From: JAVBUP01 sp031555175
GTDB taxonomy: Bacteria > Bacillota_I > Bacilli_A > Erysipelotrichales > Coprobacillaceae
NCBI GenBank assembly: GCA_031555175.1
Contig: JAVBUP010000073.1
Span: forward strand, 1-18,988
DNA: 18,988 nt
Reading direction: 5' to 3'
The stretch's first letter is position 1. Each line of letters opens with the position of its first letter. Shown piece after piece: positions 1 to 6,825 of this stretch. Below the pieces are notes generated by a model. The model was not told the origin of the DNA and did no database searches. It saw only the letters and a list, made by a program, of their open reading frames with translations. The translations under genes were made by a program, and so were the position numbers.

Positions 1-36
1 TTGATTTATAGTTGGGTTATCGTTTATAATAATCAT
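1..36 (-). CDS. 5' end of a leftward gene, cut by the window edge (tentative)
   Basis: On the - strand an ATG at 36-34 opens a frame that stays open for 12 codons to the window edge (MIIINDNPTINQ). An AAAGGA-like purine run lies about 11 nt upstream, slightly far for an SD. A TATAAT at 81-76 on the same strand would give a leader of about 33 nt. The fragment is too short to assign a product. It is read as a gene start only because of the ATG, the purine run and the -10 together, and could be chance. Confidence 0.35.
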   Translation of the reverse strand, partial: MIIINDNPTINQ

Positions 37-75
37 GGTGATTCAAGTCCTTTCTATGATTGTTGTGGTAAACTA

Positions 76-81
76 ATTATA
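76..81 (-). promoter_or_regulatory. Candidate -10 box for the leftward gene
   Basis: The - strand reads TATAAT here, 40 nt before the leftward ATG. I see no good -35 at 16-18 nt, so this rests on the -10 match and its position between divergent genes. Confidence 0.3.
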
Positions 82-142
82 GTACTTGGATCACTTTTTG
101 TTTATATTTAATTTTTGTTTCACATCTATTGTAAACTTACAG

Positions 143-169
143 AAAGCAGCATCTAGAATGCTGTTTTTT
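143..169 (+). terminator. Terminator-like hairpin with T-run in the divergent intergenic region
   Basis: CAGCAT (147-152) and ATGCTG (158-163) form a 6-bp stem around the loop CTAGA, followed by T6 (164-169). A flanking G-U pair and AAA upstream of the stem could extend the pairing into the T-run. The shape is that of an intrinsic terminator on the + strand, yet no + strand gene ends before it within the window. Confidence 0.5.
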
Positions 170-189
170 GTATACTTTTGAACCGACTA

Positions 190-198
190 TGATATAAT
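190..198 (+). promoter_or_regulatory. Extended -10 promoter for the ABC transporter gene
   Basis: TGATATAAT is a perfect extended -10 (TGn plus TATAAT at 193-198). The best -35 match, TTGTAT at 168-173, sits at a long 19-nt spacing, so activity would rest on the TGn element. Transcription would begin near 205, leaving only about 10 nt before the ATG at 215. Confidence 0.6.
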
Positions 199-214
199 TG
201 TTTTGGTGATTTTT

Positions 215-1951
215 ATGAATAAAAAAAGATATAGAAAATTCTTTTCATACTATAAGCCATACAAAAAAATTCTGATAATAGATTTAGTTTGTGCGGCAGT
301 AGTTGCAATGTGCGCCATTGCATTCCCATTATTGGTTAGATACATAACGAATGATATTTTGGTTAATTCATCAACCAACAAGGTTACAACGATAATTTCG
401 GTTGGTTTTTTAATGGTTGTACTAGCAGTTGTTTGGTATGGCGCAATGTTTTATGTTGGCTACTATGGACACGTAATGGGAGTTTCCATTGAGAGTGATT
501 TGCGTACTGAATTATTTGCCAAATATCAGGGTTTATCGTTTGGCTTTTACGACAAACATAAGACTGGAAAACTAATGTCAATATTGACTAATGATTTGCT
601 TGATCTCACTGAATTATATCATCATGGTCCTGAGGATGTTTTTATATATTCAGTAAGATTTATTGGTGGCTTAATAGTTTTATCTACTATCAATTTGAAA
701 TTGACAATTGTCCTAGTGGCATGCTTACCAGTATTACTAATTTATGCATATCAAGCTTCTAAATCAATGCGTAGAGCATTAAGAACAAATAAGAAAAGAA
801 TTGCCGATATCAATTCGGTTGTTGAAGATAATTTAGCTGGTATAAGAGTTGTGAAATCATTTGCTAATGAAAAGCTAGAAAAAGAGAAATTTTTGATAGA
901 GAATAAAAGGTTTTTTTTCAGTCGAAAGAAAGCGTATTTATCTGAGACACTGTTTGATGAAGGGCTAGGCTTTTTAGCGCAGTTATGGAATATAATTATT
1001 ATTATTTTTGCTGCTGTTGCAATTGCGACTGGTCGGATGAATGTGGCAGACTTATTAACTTTTATGTTGTATATTTCATTTTTCTTTGAGCCAATTAGTA
1101 AAATTAGTCATTTAAGTAGCCAATGGAATGGTGGTTTAGCTAGCTTCGAACGATTTATGGATATTATTGAGACAGAAGTAGATATTAAGGAAAAAGATGG
1201 CGCTATTAATTTAAGCGAAGTCATAGGGAAAATAGAGTATAAGGATGTAAATTTTGGTTATGATGATACGCAATTAGTCCTAAAAGATATCAATTTCTGT
1301 GTTGAACCTGGTGAAATGGTAGCAGTAATAGGAGTATCCGGTGTTGGTAAATCTACATTGTGTTCATTACTGCCGCGATTTTATGATGTAAAATCTGGAA
1401 AAATATTAATTGATGATTGCGAACTTCGAGATATAACAATAGATTCATTAAGGAAAAATATTGGAGTAGTACAACAAGATGTTTATTTATTCGATGGAAC
1501 TGTCTATGACAATATAGCATATGGAAATGAAGATGCTAGTAGAGAAGATGTTGTTGAGGCTGCTAAGAAAGCAAATGCACATGATTTTATAATTGGGTTA
1601 TCAGCTGGCTATGATACATATGTTGGGCAACGTGGTGTAAAATTGTCGGGTGGTCAAAAGCAGCGTATATCGATTGCCAGAACTTTTTTGAAAGACCCTA
1701 AAATTCTAATATTTGATGAAGCAACAAGCAGTTTGGATAATGAATCGGAGAGAATTATTCACGAGGCATTAGGTTCATTATCAGCTTCTAGAACAACATT
1801 CGTAATTGCTCACCGTCTTTCAACGATTAAAAATGCAAAGCGAATTATCGTTTTGGATAATAAAACTATTGTTGAACAAGGTAACCATGATGAGTTACTA
1901 CAGTTGAATGGAGTATATGCAAAACTTTATCATATTCAATCAAGGATATAA
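215..1951 (+). CDS. Type I ABC exporter, fused membrane and ATPase domains (half-transporter)
   Basis: A 578-residue half-transporter of the MsbA/LmrA type, expected to work as a dimer in the cytoplasmic membrane and to export an unknown substrate. Residues 1-310 carry the six-helix membrane domain, with clear hydrophobic stretches near 17-40, 60-83, 145-180 and 255-292. The nucleotide-binding domain follows: Walker A GVSGVGKS at 373-380, Q-loop glutamine near 420, signature LSGGQ at 477-481, Walker B ILIFDE at 497-502, D-loop SSLD and the switch histidine in AHRLST (H533). All catalytic residues are present, so it should be active. The ATG at 215 is preferred over TTG 203 and GTG 206 because GGTGAT at 205-210 is a well-spaced SD for it, and the upstream codons overlap that SD. 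It stands alone with its own promoter; context does not reveal the substrate. Confidence 0.93.
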   Translation: MNKKRYRKFFSYYKPYKKILIIDLVCAAVVAMCAIAFPLLVRYITNDILVNSSTNKVTTIISVGFLMVVLAVVWYGAMFYVGYYGHVMGVSIESDLRTELFAKYQGLSFGFYDKHKTGKLMSILTNDLLDLTELYHHGPEDVFIYSVRFIGGLIVLSTINLKLTIVLVACLPVLLIYAYQASKSMRRALRTNKKRIADINSVVEDNLAGIRVVKSFANEKLEKEKFLIENKRFFFSRKKAYLSETLFDEGLGFLAQLWNIIIIIFAAVAIATGRMNVADLLTFMLYISFFFEPISKISHLSSQWNGGLASFERFMDIIETEVDIKEKDGAINLSEVIGKIEYKDVNFGYDDTQLVLKDINFCVEPGEMVAVIGVSGVGKSTLCSLLPRFYDVKSGKILIDDCELRDITIDSLRKNIGVVQQDVYLFDGTVYDNIAYGNEDASREDVVEAAKKANAHDFIIGLSAGYDTYVGQRGVKLSGGQKQRISIARTFLKDPKILIFDEATSSLDNESERIIHEALGSLSASRTTFVIAHRLSTIKNAKRIIVLDNKTIVEQGNHDELLQLNGVYAKLYHIQSRI

Positions 1952-2099
1952 GCATCAAACACGATGAATAACTATTTATTTTTGAATTGGTTATATATTA
2001 TATGTATATGATTATATGTCTAGTTGTTTATATAATAGCAAAGCCTATAAATGTTTGAATTTATATATGCATTAGCAGTATAAAATATTGCGATAAAAG
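1952..2099. other. AT-rich intergenic stretch without a recognised gene
   Basis: The gap between the ABC gene and the yceD promoter is dominated by short TATA-type runs. A TATAAT at 2031-2036 has no -35 and no TGn. I see no convincing terminator for the ABC gene: ATAAC and GTTAT could pair around 1967-1993, but no T-run follows. Confidence 0.5.
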
Positions 2100-2128
2100 T
2101 TGACTTTTGGCTATATTTTATATATAAT
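2100..2128 (+). promoter_or_regulatory. Sigma-A promoter of yceD-rpmF
   Basis: TTGACT (2100-2105) and TATAAT (2123-2128) are separated by exactly 17 nt, a near-consensus housekeeping promoter. Transcription should start near 2135, about 22 nt before the yceD start at 2157. Confidence 0.85.
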
Positions 2129-2156
2129 AGTCATTGCGCTAGTTGGGGTGGTTGTT

Positions 2157-2669
2157 TTGAAATGGAATAAACATTGGTTATTGAAACAAAAAGATGGGAT
2201 GTTTAGTTTTGATGAAGATATCGTCTTTTCTAAAGATTCTTATGAACACATCTATAATTTAATTGAGATTAAGAATGTGAATGTCTCTGGAACTGGAACA
2301 TTTAATGAACATGATCAAAAAGTTTATATTGATGTAAAAGTAACAGGAATATTTATTGTTCCATGTGCACTTAGTTTAGAACCAGTTGACTATCCATTTG
2401 AAAGCGAATCCACTGAAGTGTTTACTTTTGTAAAGCCAAATGTTGATGAAGAAGAACATAAAGCAATTGGTGACACAATTGACTTAACACCTGTCATTTT
2501 TCAGAATATTATTATGGAGATTCCAATGAGAGTTGTAAAACCTGGAATTGAAGTAGCAACTGAAGGAAAAGGATGGAGTTTAGTGAGTGATCAAGAGGAA
2601 ATCGATAATCTTGAGATTATTGATCCAAGATTAGCGAAATTAAAAGATTATTTTAAGGATAAAGAATAG
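2157..2669 (+). CDS. yceD: YceD/DUF177 family protein, rRNA accumulation factor family
   Basis: A 170-residue member of the YceD (DUF177, B. subtilis YlbN-type) family, which is usually encoded directly upstream of rpmF. Plant and E. coli members are linked to 23S rRNA accumulation; the exact biochemical role is unresolved. The N-terminus MKWNKHWLLKQ resembles the usual MKW start of the family, and the C-terminal DPRLAKLKDYF (157-167) is a family hallmark. The central acidic segment (DEEE, 97-100) is also typical. The start is TTG 2157, supported by a GGGGTGG SD at 2145-2151 five nt upstream. The frame is open further up to TTG 2100, but that adds a false hydrophobic N-terminus translated from the promoter itself. 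The rpmF start lies 14 nt downstream, so the two form one operon. Confidence 0.88.
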   Translation: MKWNKHWLLKQKDGMFSFDEDIVFSKDSYEHIYNLIEIKNVNVSGTGTFNEHDQKVYIDVKVTGIFIVPCALSLEPVDYPFESESTEVFTFVKPNVDEEEHKAIGDTIDLTPVIFQNIIMEIPMRVVKPGIEVATEGKGWSLVSDQEEIDNLEIIDPRLAKLKDYFKDKE

Positions 2670-2683
2670 GGAGGTGGACAATC

Positions 2684-2851
2684 ATGGCAGTACCTTTTAG
2701 AAAAGTATCAAAAACAGCAAAGAGAAAAAGAAGAACTCATTTCAAAATTGAAGCTCCTCATTTAATCGCATGTCCAAGTTGTGGTGAATATACATTATCA
2801 CACAGAGTTTGTAAACATTGTGGTAATTATGATGGGAAAAAAGTTAACTAA
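2684..2851 (+). CDS. rpmF: 50S ribosomal protein L32
   Basis: A 55-residue protein starting MAVPFRKVSKTAKRKRRTH, the standard L32 start, followed by a zinc ribbon with CPSC (30-33) and CKHC (43-46). All four cysteines are present, so this is the zinc-binding (C+) form of the large-subunit protein. It begins at ATG 2684 behind a strong GGGAGGTGG SD and is co-transcribed with yceD, the conserved arrangement. Transcription ends at the hairpin overlapping its stop codon. Confidence 0.97.
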   Translation: MAVPFRKVSKTAKRKRRTHFKIEAPHLIACPSCGEYTLSHRVCKHCGNYDGKKVN

Positions 2852-2870
2852 GAGCTTAATAGCTCTTTTT
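2850..2870 (+). terminator. First terminator after rpmF
   Basis: AAGAGCT (2850-2856) and AGCTCTT (2861-2867) form a perfect 7-bp stem with loop TAAT and a T-run ending at 2870. The 5' arm begins inside the rpmF stop codon. Confidence 0.85.
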
Positions 2871-2893
2871 TAATTAGATGTCGTTATTTATCG

Positions 2894-2923
2894 AAGTATG
2901 GCCTTTTAGGCCATACTTTTTTT
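2894..2923 (+). terminator. Second, stronger terminator between rpmF and mraZ
   Basis: AAGTATGGCC (2894-2903) and GGCCATACTT (2909-2918) form a perfect 10-bp stem with loop TTTTA, followed by a T-run to 2923. Together with the hairpin at 2850 it insulates the dcw promoter from yceD-rpmF transcription. Confidence 0.9.
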
Positions 2924-2944
2924 GTTTTACTTTTGATTATTCTA

Positions 2945-2973
2945 TTGCATAAATATAGTAAATATCATATAAT
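2945..2973 (+). promoter_or_regulatory. Main dcw promoter (PmraZ)
   Basis: TTGCAT (2945-2950) and TATAAT (2968-2973) are 17 nt apart. Transcription should start near 2980, inside the first or second of the GTGG repeats, so a protein bound there would block initiation. Confidence 0.85.
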
Positions 2974-2974
2974 A

Positions 2975-3009
2975 GTGGTAGAAAGTGGTAACAAGTGGGG
3001 TGATGTGGG
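2975..3009 (+). promoter_or_regulatory. Probable MraZ operator: four GTGG boxes at 10-bp spacing
   Basis: GTGGT, GTGGT, GTGGG and GTGGG begin at 2975, 2985, 2995 and 3005, so they lie on one face of the helix. Known MraZ operators are tandem TGGG or GTG-containing boxes at similar spacing in front of mraZ (E. coli, mycoplasmas). The array starts one base after the -10 and its last box overlaps the mraZ SD (GGGTGAT, 3007-3013). Autorepression by MraZ is inferred. Confidence 0.8.
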
Positions 3010-3017
3010 TGATTAAT

Positions 3018-3449
3018 ATGTTTATGGGAGAGTTTAAGCACACTCTTGATGCAAAAGGGCGCCTGACATTACCATCAAAAATTCGTGAGAAATACGAGGA
3101 AACTGTAGTTGTTACTAAAGGTTTTGATGGATGCTTATCTGTGTATACACATGATGAGTGGCAGAAGATGTATGAAAAACTACAAAGCATACCTAATACA
3201 AAAAAGGACGCTCGTACATTCGTGCGTCTATTAACAGCTAAAGCAGCTGAATGTGAAATAGACAAATCTGGGCGTATCAACTTACCTCGTCCATTGATTG
3301 ACGAAGGGCGATTAACAAAAGATTGTATCGTAGTTGGAGCGGGGAATCATGTTGAAATATGGGATGCTATAGCATGGCATACATATTGTGAAGAACAAGA
3401 TTCTAAATTCGAAGAGATTTCAGAAAATTTAACTGATTTTATGATTTAG
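3018..3449 (+). CDS. mraZ: MraZ, transcriptional regulator of the dcw cluster
   Basis: A 143-residue protein (the B. subtilis homologue is also 143) with two SpoVT/AbrB-type swapped-hairpin repeats: DAKGRLTLPSK at 11-21 and DKSGRINLPRP at 82-92. MraZ forms rings that bind tandem repeats ahead of its own gene, and usually represses the cluster (E. coli); in mycoplasma an activating role is reported. The start is ATG 3018, giving the canonical MFMGEF N-terminus, with SD GGGTGAT four nt upstream. The frame is open to GTG 2985, but that extension lies in the operator repeats and is not family-like. rsmH follows after 11 nt, its AGGAGG SD overlapping the mraZ stop. Confidence 0.97.
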   Translation: MFMGEFKHTLDAKGRLTLPSKIREKYEETVVVTKGFDGCLSVYTHDEWQKMYEKLQSIPNTKKDARTFVRLLTAKAAECEIDKSGRINLPRPLIDEGRLTKDCIVVGAGNHVEIWDAIAWHTYCEEQDSKFEEISENLTDFMI

Positions 3450-3460
3450 GAGGAAAGGCT

Positions 3461-4420
3461 ATGTTCCATCACATAACTGTATTATTAAATGAAGCAGTAG
3501 AAGGTTTAAATATTAAAAGTGATGGAATATATGTTGATGCTACTTTAGGTGGAGCTGGGCATAGCTGCCTTATCTTATCCAAACTTACAACAGGACATTT
3601 ATACTGTTTCGATCAAGACATGGATGCTATTAATGCCTCGAGAACTCGACTAGAGGAAATTGGTAATAACTTTACTATTATTTACTCTAATTTTGCTAAT
3701 CTAAAAAGCGAGTTGAATAAATTGGGAGTCGATAAAGTAGATGGAGTGTTGTTTGACTTAGGAGTTTCTAGTCATCAATTTGATCAAGGTGAACGCGGGT
3801 TTAGCTATAATCACGATGCAAGATTAGATATGAGAATGAATCAAGAACAAGATTTAGATGCTTATGAGATCGTAAATAACTGGTCATATGAAAAACTAGT
3901 TAAAACATTCTATACATATGCAGATGAAAAATTTTCCAAACAGATTGCAAGGAAAATAGAAGCACAAAGAGCTATTAAGCCAATTGAAACAACATTTGAA
4001 TTAGTGGAGATTATTAAAAGTGCAATTCCAGCTGCAGCTAGAAGAACTGGGGGGCACCCAGCTAAAAGAGTTTTCCAAGCATTAAGAATTGCAGTAAATG
4101 ATGAATTACGAGTATTTGAAAAGGCAGTACAAGATGGGTTAGAAATATTGAATATAGGTGGAAGACTATCAGTAATAACATTCCATTCTCTAGAGGATAG
4201 GATATGCAAGCAAGAGTTTGCTGAAGTATCTAGTTTACCTAGCATTCCAAAAAATATACCAGTTATTCCAGAGGAACTAATGCCCGCATTTAAGTTGATT
4301 AATAAAAAGGTAATTGTTCCAACGGATAAAGAAATAGAAGAAAATCACAGAAGTCATTCTGCGAAATTAAGAATTATTGAAAGGGTGAAGTTCCATGAAG
4401 AAAAAAACAAAACAAAATAA
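3461..4420 (+). CDS. rsmH: 16S rRNA (cytosine1402-N4)-methyltransferase RsmH
   Basis: A 319-residue class I SAM-dependent methyltransferase (formerly MraW) that methylates N4 of C1402 in the ribosomal P site. Motifs run in order: SAM-binding GGAGHS at 30-35, acidic DQD at 51-53, the DGVLFDLGVSS block at 94-104, RLDMRM at 121-126, HPAKRVFQALRI at 199-210 and FHSLEDR at 241-247. Length and motifs are typical and nothing is missing. The start has a consensus AGGAGG at 3448-3453 with 7-nt spacing. Its 3' end overlaps ftsL by 26 nt in another frame, implying translational coupling. It is in the first dcw transcript under PmraZ. Confidence 0.97.
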   Translation: MFHHITVLLNEAVEGLNIKSDGIYVDATLGGAGHSCLILSKLTTGHLYCFDQDMDAINASRTRLEEIGNNFTIIYSNFANLKSELNKLGVDKVDGVLFDLGVSSHQFDQGERGFSYNHDARLDMRMNQEQDLDAYEIVNNWSYEKLVKTFYTYADEKFSKQIARKIEAQRAIKPIETTFELVEIIKSAIPAAARRTGGHPAKRVFQALRIAVNDELRVFEKAVQDGLEILNIGGRLSVITFHSLEDRICKQEFAEVSSLPSIPKNIPVIPEELMPAFKLINKKVIVPTDKEIEENHRSHSAKLRIIERVKFHEEKNKTK

Positions 4421-4676
4421 ATTCGAAAAATTCTCATTTACATTTTTTAAGATTACAGTAGTAGTCGCTATTATGGGACAATTAGTAGTTCAAATCTTTA
4501 ATAGTTCTTTAAATGTACAAATGCAAAAAATCCAAAGAGAAGTTGAAACACTAGAAAGAGAAGTATCAAGTTTAACAATTGAAAAGAATAATGTAGTATC
4601 ATTTGCTGACTTAAATGAAGTTGCAATGAAAAATGGGTATAGCCACACGAGTAATTCTCCTGTAGCATCTAGATAG
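4395..4676 (+). CDS. ftsL: Cell division protein FtsL
   Basis: A 93-residue bitopic membrane protein: basic cytoplasmic tail (1-14, lysine-rich), one membrane helix at about 17-37, and a short external coiled coil at about 40-65 (heptad-like leucine, valine and isoleucine spacing). FtsL partners with DivIC and DivIB and with the FtsW-PBP2B synthase at the septum. Sequence identity in this family is low, so the call rests on size, topology and the fixed position between rsmH and pbpB. The SD AGGGTGA (4382-4388) and the ATG lie inside rsmH. pbpB starts one nt after its stop. Confidence 0.9.
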   Translation: MKKKTKQNKFEKFSFTFFKITVVVAIMGQLVVQIFNSSLNVQMQKIQREVETLEREVSSLTIEKNNVVSFADLNEVAMKNGYSHTSNSPVASR

Positions 4677-4677
4677 T

Positions 4678-6825
4678 ATGAAAAACAGTCCATTCATTAA
4701 GTGGATCTACTTTGGGTTTTTAGGAGTTATAATTTTAATAGTGCTAAATATTGTATACCTGGGAGTAACAGGTATACATTTTGCTAGTAAAGTGGATATT
4801 CGTGCTTATGCGAGTGGTAGAGGAGTAAAAGAGGTTACACTATATTCTAAAAGAGGTAATATTTATACATCTGATAAGGAACTAGTTGCTACTGATGTGT
4901 CAAACTATAAACTAATTGCATACTTAGATAAAGAGAGATTCGCTATTCAAATAGGGGCTGAAAAAGTACCTGCTCATGTAGTAGATATTGAGGACACCGC
5001 TAATAAAGTTGCTCCAATTCTAGGTATGCCAGTTGCAAAAATGATTGAAATACTAAGTCAAGAGGGAAAATATCAAGTAGAATTTGGGCAATATGGTTCA
5101 AATATTACAAGTGTCCAAAAAGATCGTATTACGGCATTATCATTGCCTGGATTAGATTTTAATGAAACAAGCAAACGTTATTATCCATTCGGAGAATTTC
5201 TATCATATCAAGTTGGCTATTCTAAGTTTTATGATTTAGCTGAAGGGAAAAAACAAGTTGGTGAAATGGGATTAGAGTTGGTGCTAAATGACCAATTAAG
5301 TGGTAAAGATGGAAAAAATGTTTATCAAACTGACTCTAGTGGATACACATTACCAAATTCGATCTTAAACTCAGTAGAAGCCGTTGATGGTAATGATGTG
5401 TATCTGACAGTTAATTCGAATTTACAACGTGAGTTGGAAGTTGAACTAGATAGATTAATGGATGTTACAGGAGCAGAAGAAAACTGGGGAATTATTTTGG
5501 ACATGAAGACTGGAAAAGTCTTAGCAATGTCTAGCAAACCAGGATTTGATGCTAATAACCTAGACATTAGCCGTTACTATGATACATTATTAAGTGGTAA
5601 ATACGAACCTGGTTCAACTATAAAGCCATTCACTATTCTATCTGCTATGAATTCTGGGACGTATGATGGAAATGCTACATATGATTCTACAAAATATGAC
5701 ATTTTAAATGGTGATGGAAGTGTTGCTGCGACTGTTACAGACTGGTATAAGAAGGGTTGGGGGCATATTACGTATGATACTGGTTTGATAAGGTCTAGTA
5801 ATACTGGTATGTGCAATATACTTAAAAATTTTCTTAAGGCAGAAGACTTTTGGTCGGATTTAAGAAAAGTTGGATTTGATACAGAGTATGAGTTTGACGG
5901 GTTGTCTACAGCTAGTGGAGAAATAGTTGAAGGAAATCAGAATGAATATTTTAATTCATTTGGGCAAGGAATTACTGTCACTCCAATGCAGTTAGTAAAA
6001 GCATATACAGTGTTTGCAAATAATGGCAGAACAGTTGATCCATATATCGTCGATTACATTAAGAATCCAACAACTGGAGAAATTGTTTATTCTGGAAAAA
6101 GCAATTATTCGGATCAAATATTTAGTACAGAGTCATTGGCACATGTATCATTCTTAATGAAAGAAGCTGTTAATAATACTGCTATTGGATCAGGCACGGC
6201 TTATCATATTGAGGGAATGACAATTATGGGCAAAACTGGTACAGCATCATATTCTAAGCCGGGTGGTACAGGATATTATCAAGATCGTAATGTGTATTCA
6301 TTTGTTGGAGTAACTGATTATGAGAATCCACGTTATCTTGTATATTTAGCTTCTAGACAAAGTAGCGCAAGGCATCCATCTACTCAAATGGGAATTACGT
6401 TTAATAGATTAGTAGCTTCAACGCTTCATGTTATGAATGAATACGATACAACAGATAGTGAAAATGGGGTTAAAGATATAGCGCTTAGTTCATATACTAA
6501 TCAAAGTACAAGTTTTGCTAAAAATAGTCTGGCAAAACTAAATATTTCATACTATATAATTGGTGATGGAGAAATAATAGTTTCACAATTACCGCTTGCC
6601 TATTCAACTATTTCAACGAATGAGAAAGTGTTTTTAAAAACTAATTCAACAGCTTCAGTTAGCATGATTAATATGAAAGGTTGGACTCGTAAAGAGGTGG
6701 CAAAATATTGCCAATTAGTAGGCATAGATGTTGAATATATTGGGCTTGGTTATGTTACTGGCCAGAATATAATGGAAGGAACAATTATACAAGCTGGGGA
6801 TGTTTTACAAGTAACATTACAATAG
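4678..6825 (+). CDS. pbpB: Class B penicillin-binding protein, PBP2B/FtsI type, with two PASTA domains
   Basis: A 715-residue septal transpeptidase (B. subtilis PBP2B is 716). A short cytoplasmic tail and membrane helix (about 9-31) precede the dimerisation domain starting at RGNIY (59-63). The transpeptidase domain has the three active-site motifs: STIK (S313 nucleophile, K316), SSN (373-375) and KTGT (519-522). Two C-terminal PASTA repeats occupy about 600-655 and 656-715. It cross-links peptidoglycan made by FtsW. The ATG lies one nt after the ftsL stop (TAG-T-ATG) and no SD is visible upstream, so initiation probably depends on ribosomes finishing ftsL. An intrinsic terminator starts within its stop codon. 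Confidence 0.96.
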   Translation: MKNSPFIKWIYFGFLGVIILIVLNIVYLGVTGIHFASKVDIRAYASGRGVKEVTLYSKRGNIYTSDKELVATDVSNYKLIAYLDKERFAIQIGAEKVPAHVVDIEDTANKVAPILGMPVAKMIEILSQEGKYQVEFGQYGSNITSVQKDRITALSLPGLDFNETSKRYYPFGEFLSYQVGYSKFYDLAEGKKQVGEMGLELVLNDQLSGKDGKNVYQTDSSGYTLPNSILNSVEAVDGNDVYLTVNSNLQRELEVELDRLMDVTGAEENWGIILDMKTGKVLAMSSKPGFDANNLDISRYYDTLLSGKYEPGSTIKPFTILSAMNSGTYDGNATYDSTKYDILNGDGSVAATVTDWYKKGWGHITYDTGLIRSSNTGMCNILKNFLKAEDFWSDLRKVGFDTEYEFDGLSTASGEIVEGNQNEYFNSFGQGITVTPMQLVKAYTVFANNGRTVDPYIVDYIKNPTTGEIVYSGKSNYSDQIFSTESLAHVSFLMKEAVNNTAIGSGTAYHIEGMTIMGKTGTASYSKPGGTGYYQDRNVYSFVGVTDYENPRYLVYLASRQSSARHPSTQMGITFNRLVASTLHVMNEYDTTDSENGVKDIALSSYTNQSTSFAKNSLAKLNISYYIIGDGEIIVSQLPLAYSTISTNEKVFLKTNSTASVSMINMKGWTRKEVAKYCQLVGIDVEYIGLGYVTGQNIMEGTIIQAGDVLQVTLQ
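4752..4778. repeat. Perfect 10-bp inverted repeat inside pbpB
   Basis: TGTATACCTG (4752-4761) and CAGGTATACA (4769-4778) are exact reverse complements around a 7-nt loop, followed by T4. It lies in codons for the membrane helix. Function unknown; chance pairing is possible. Confidence 0.4.
6746..6773 (+). promoter_or_regulatory. Candidate promoter in the 3' end of pbpB
   Basis: TTGGTT (6746-6751) and TATAAT (6768-6773) are 16 nt apart. If active it would start near 6780, upstream of the terminator at 6824, giving either a short RNA of about 70 nt or a leader for the next PBP gene. It is coding sequence, so the match may be chance. Confidence 0.3.

Noticed and set aside
1960..2000. Terminator for the ABC transporter gene
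   Set aside because: ATAAC/GTTAT can pair weakly but there is no T-run after it, so I do not call it.
2031..2036. TATAAT in the gap after the ABC gene
   Set aside because: No -35 at 16-18 nt and no TGn; AT-rich DNA produces such hexamers often, and a far better promoter lies at 2100-2128.
2985..3017. N-terminal extension of mraZ from GTG 2985
   Set aside because: It is translated from the GTGG operator repeats and the SD; the family starts at MFMGEF, which is ATG 3018.
3910..4245. Open frames on the - strand inside the dcw genes
   Set aside because: They lie opposite well-conserved + strand genes, lack SDs and family-like sequence, and are explained as frame shadows of AT-rich coding DNA.
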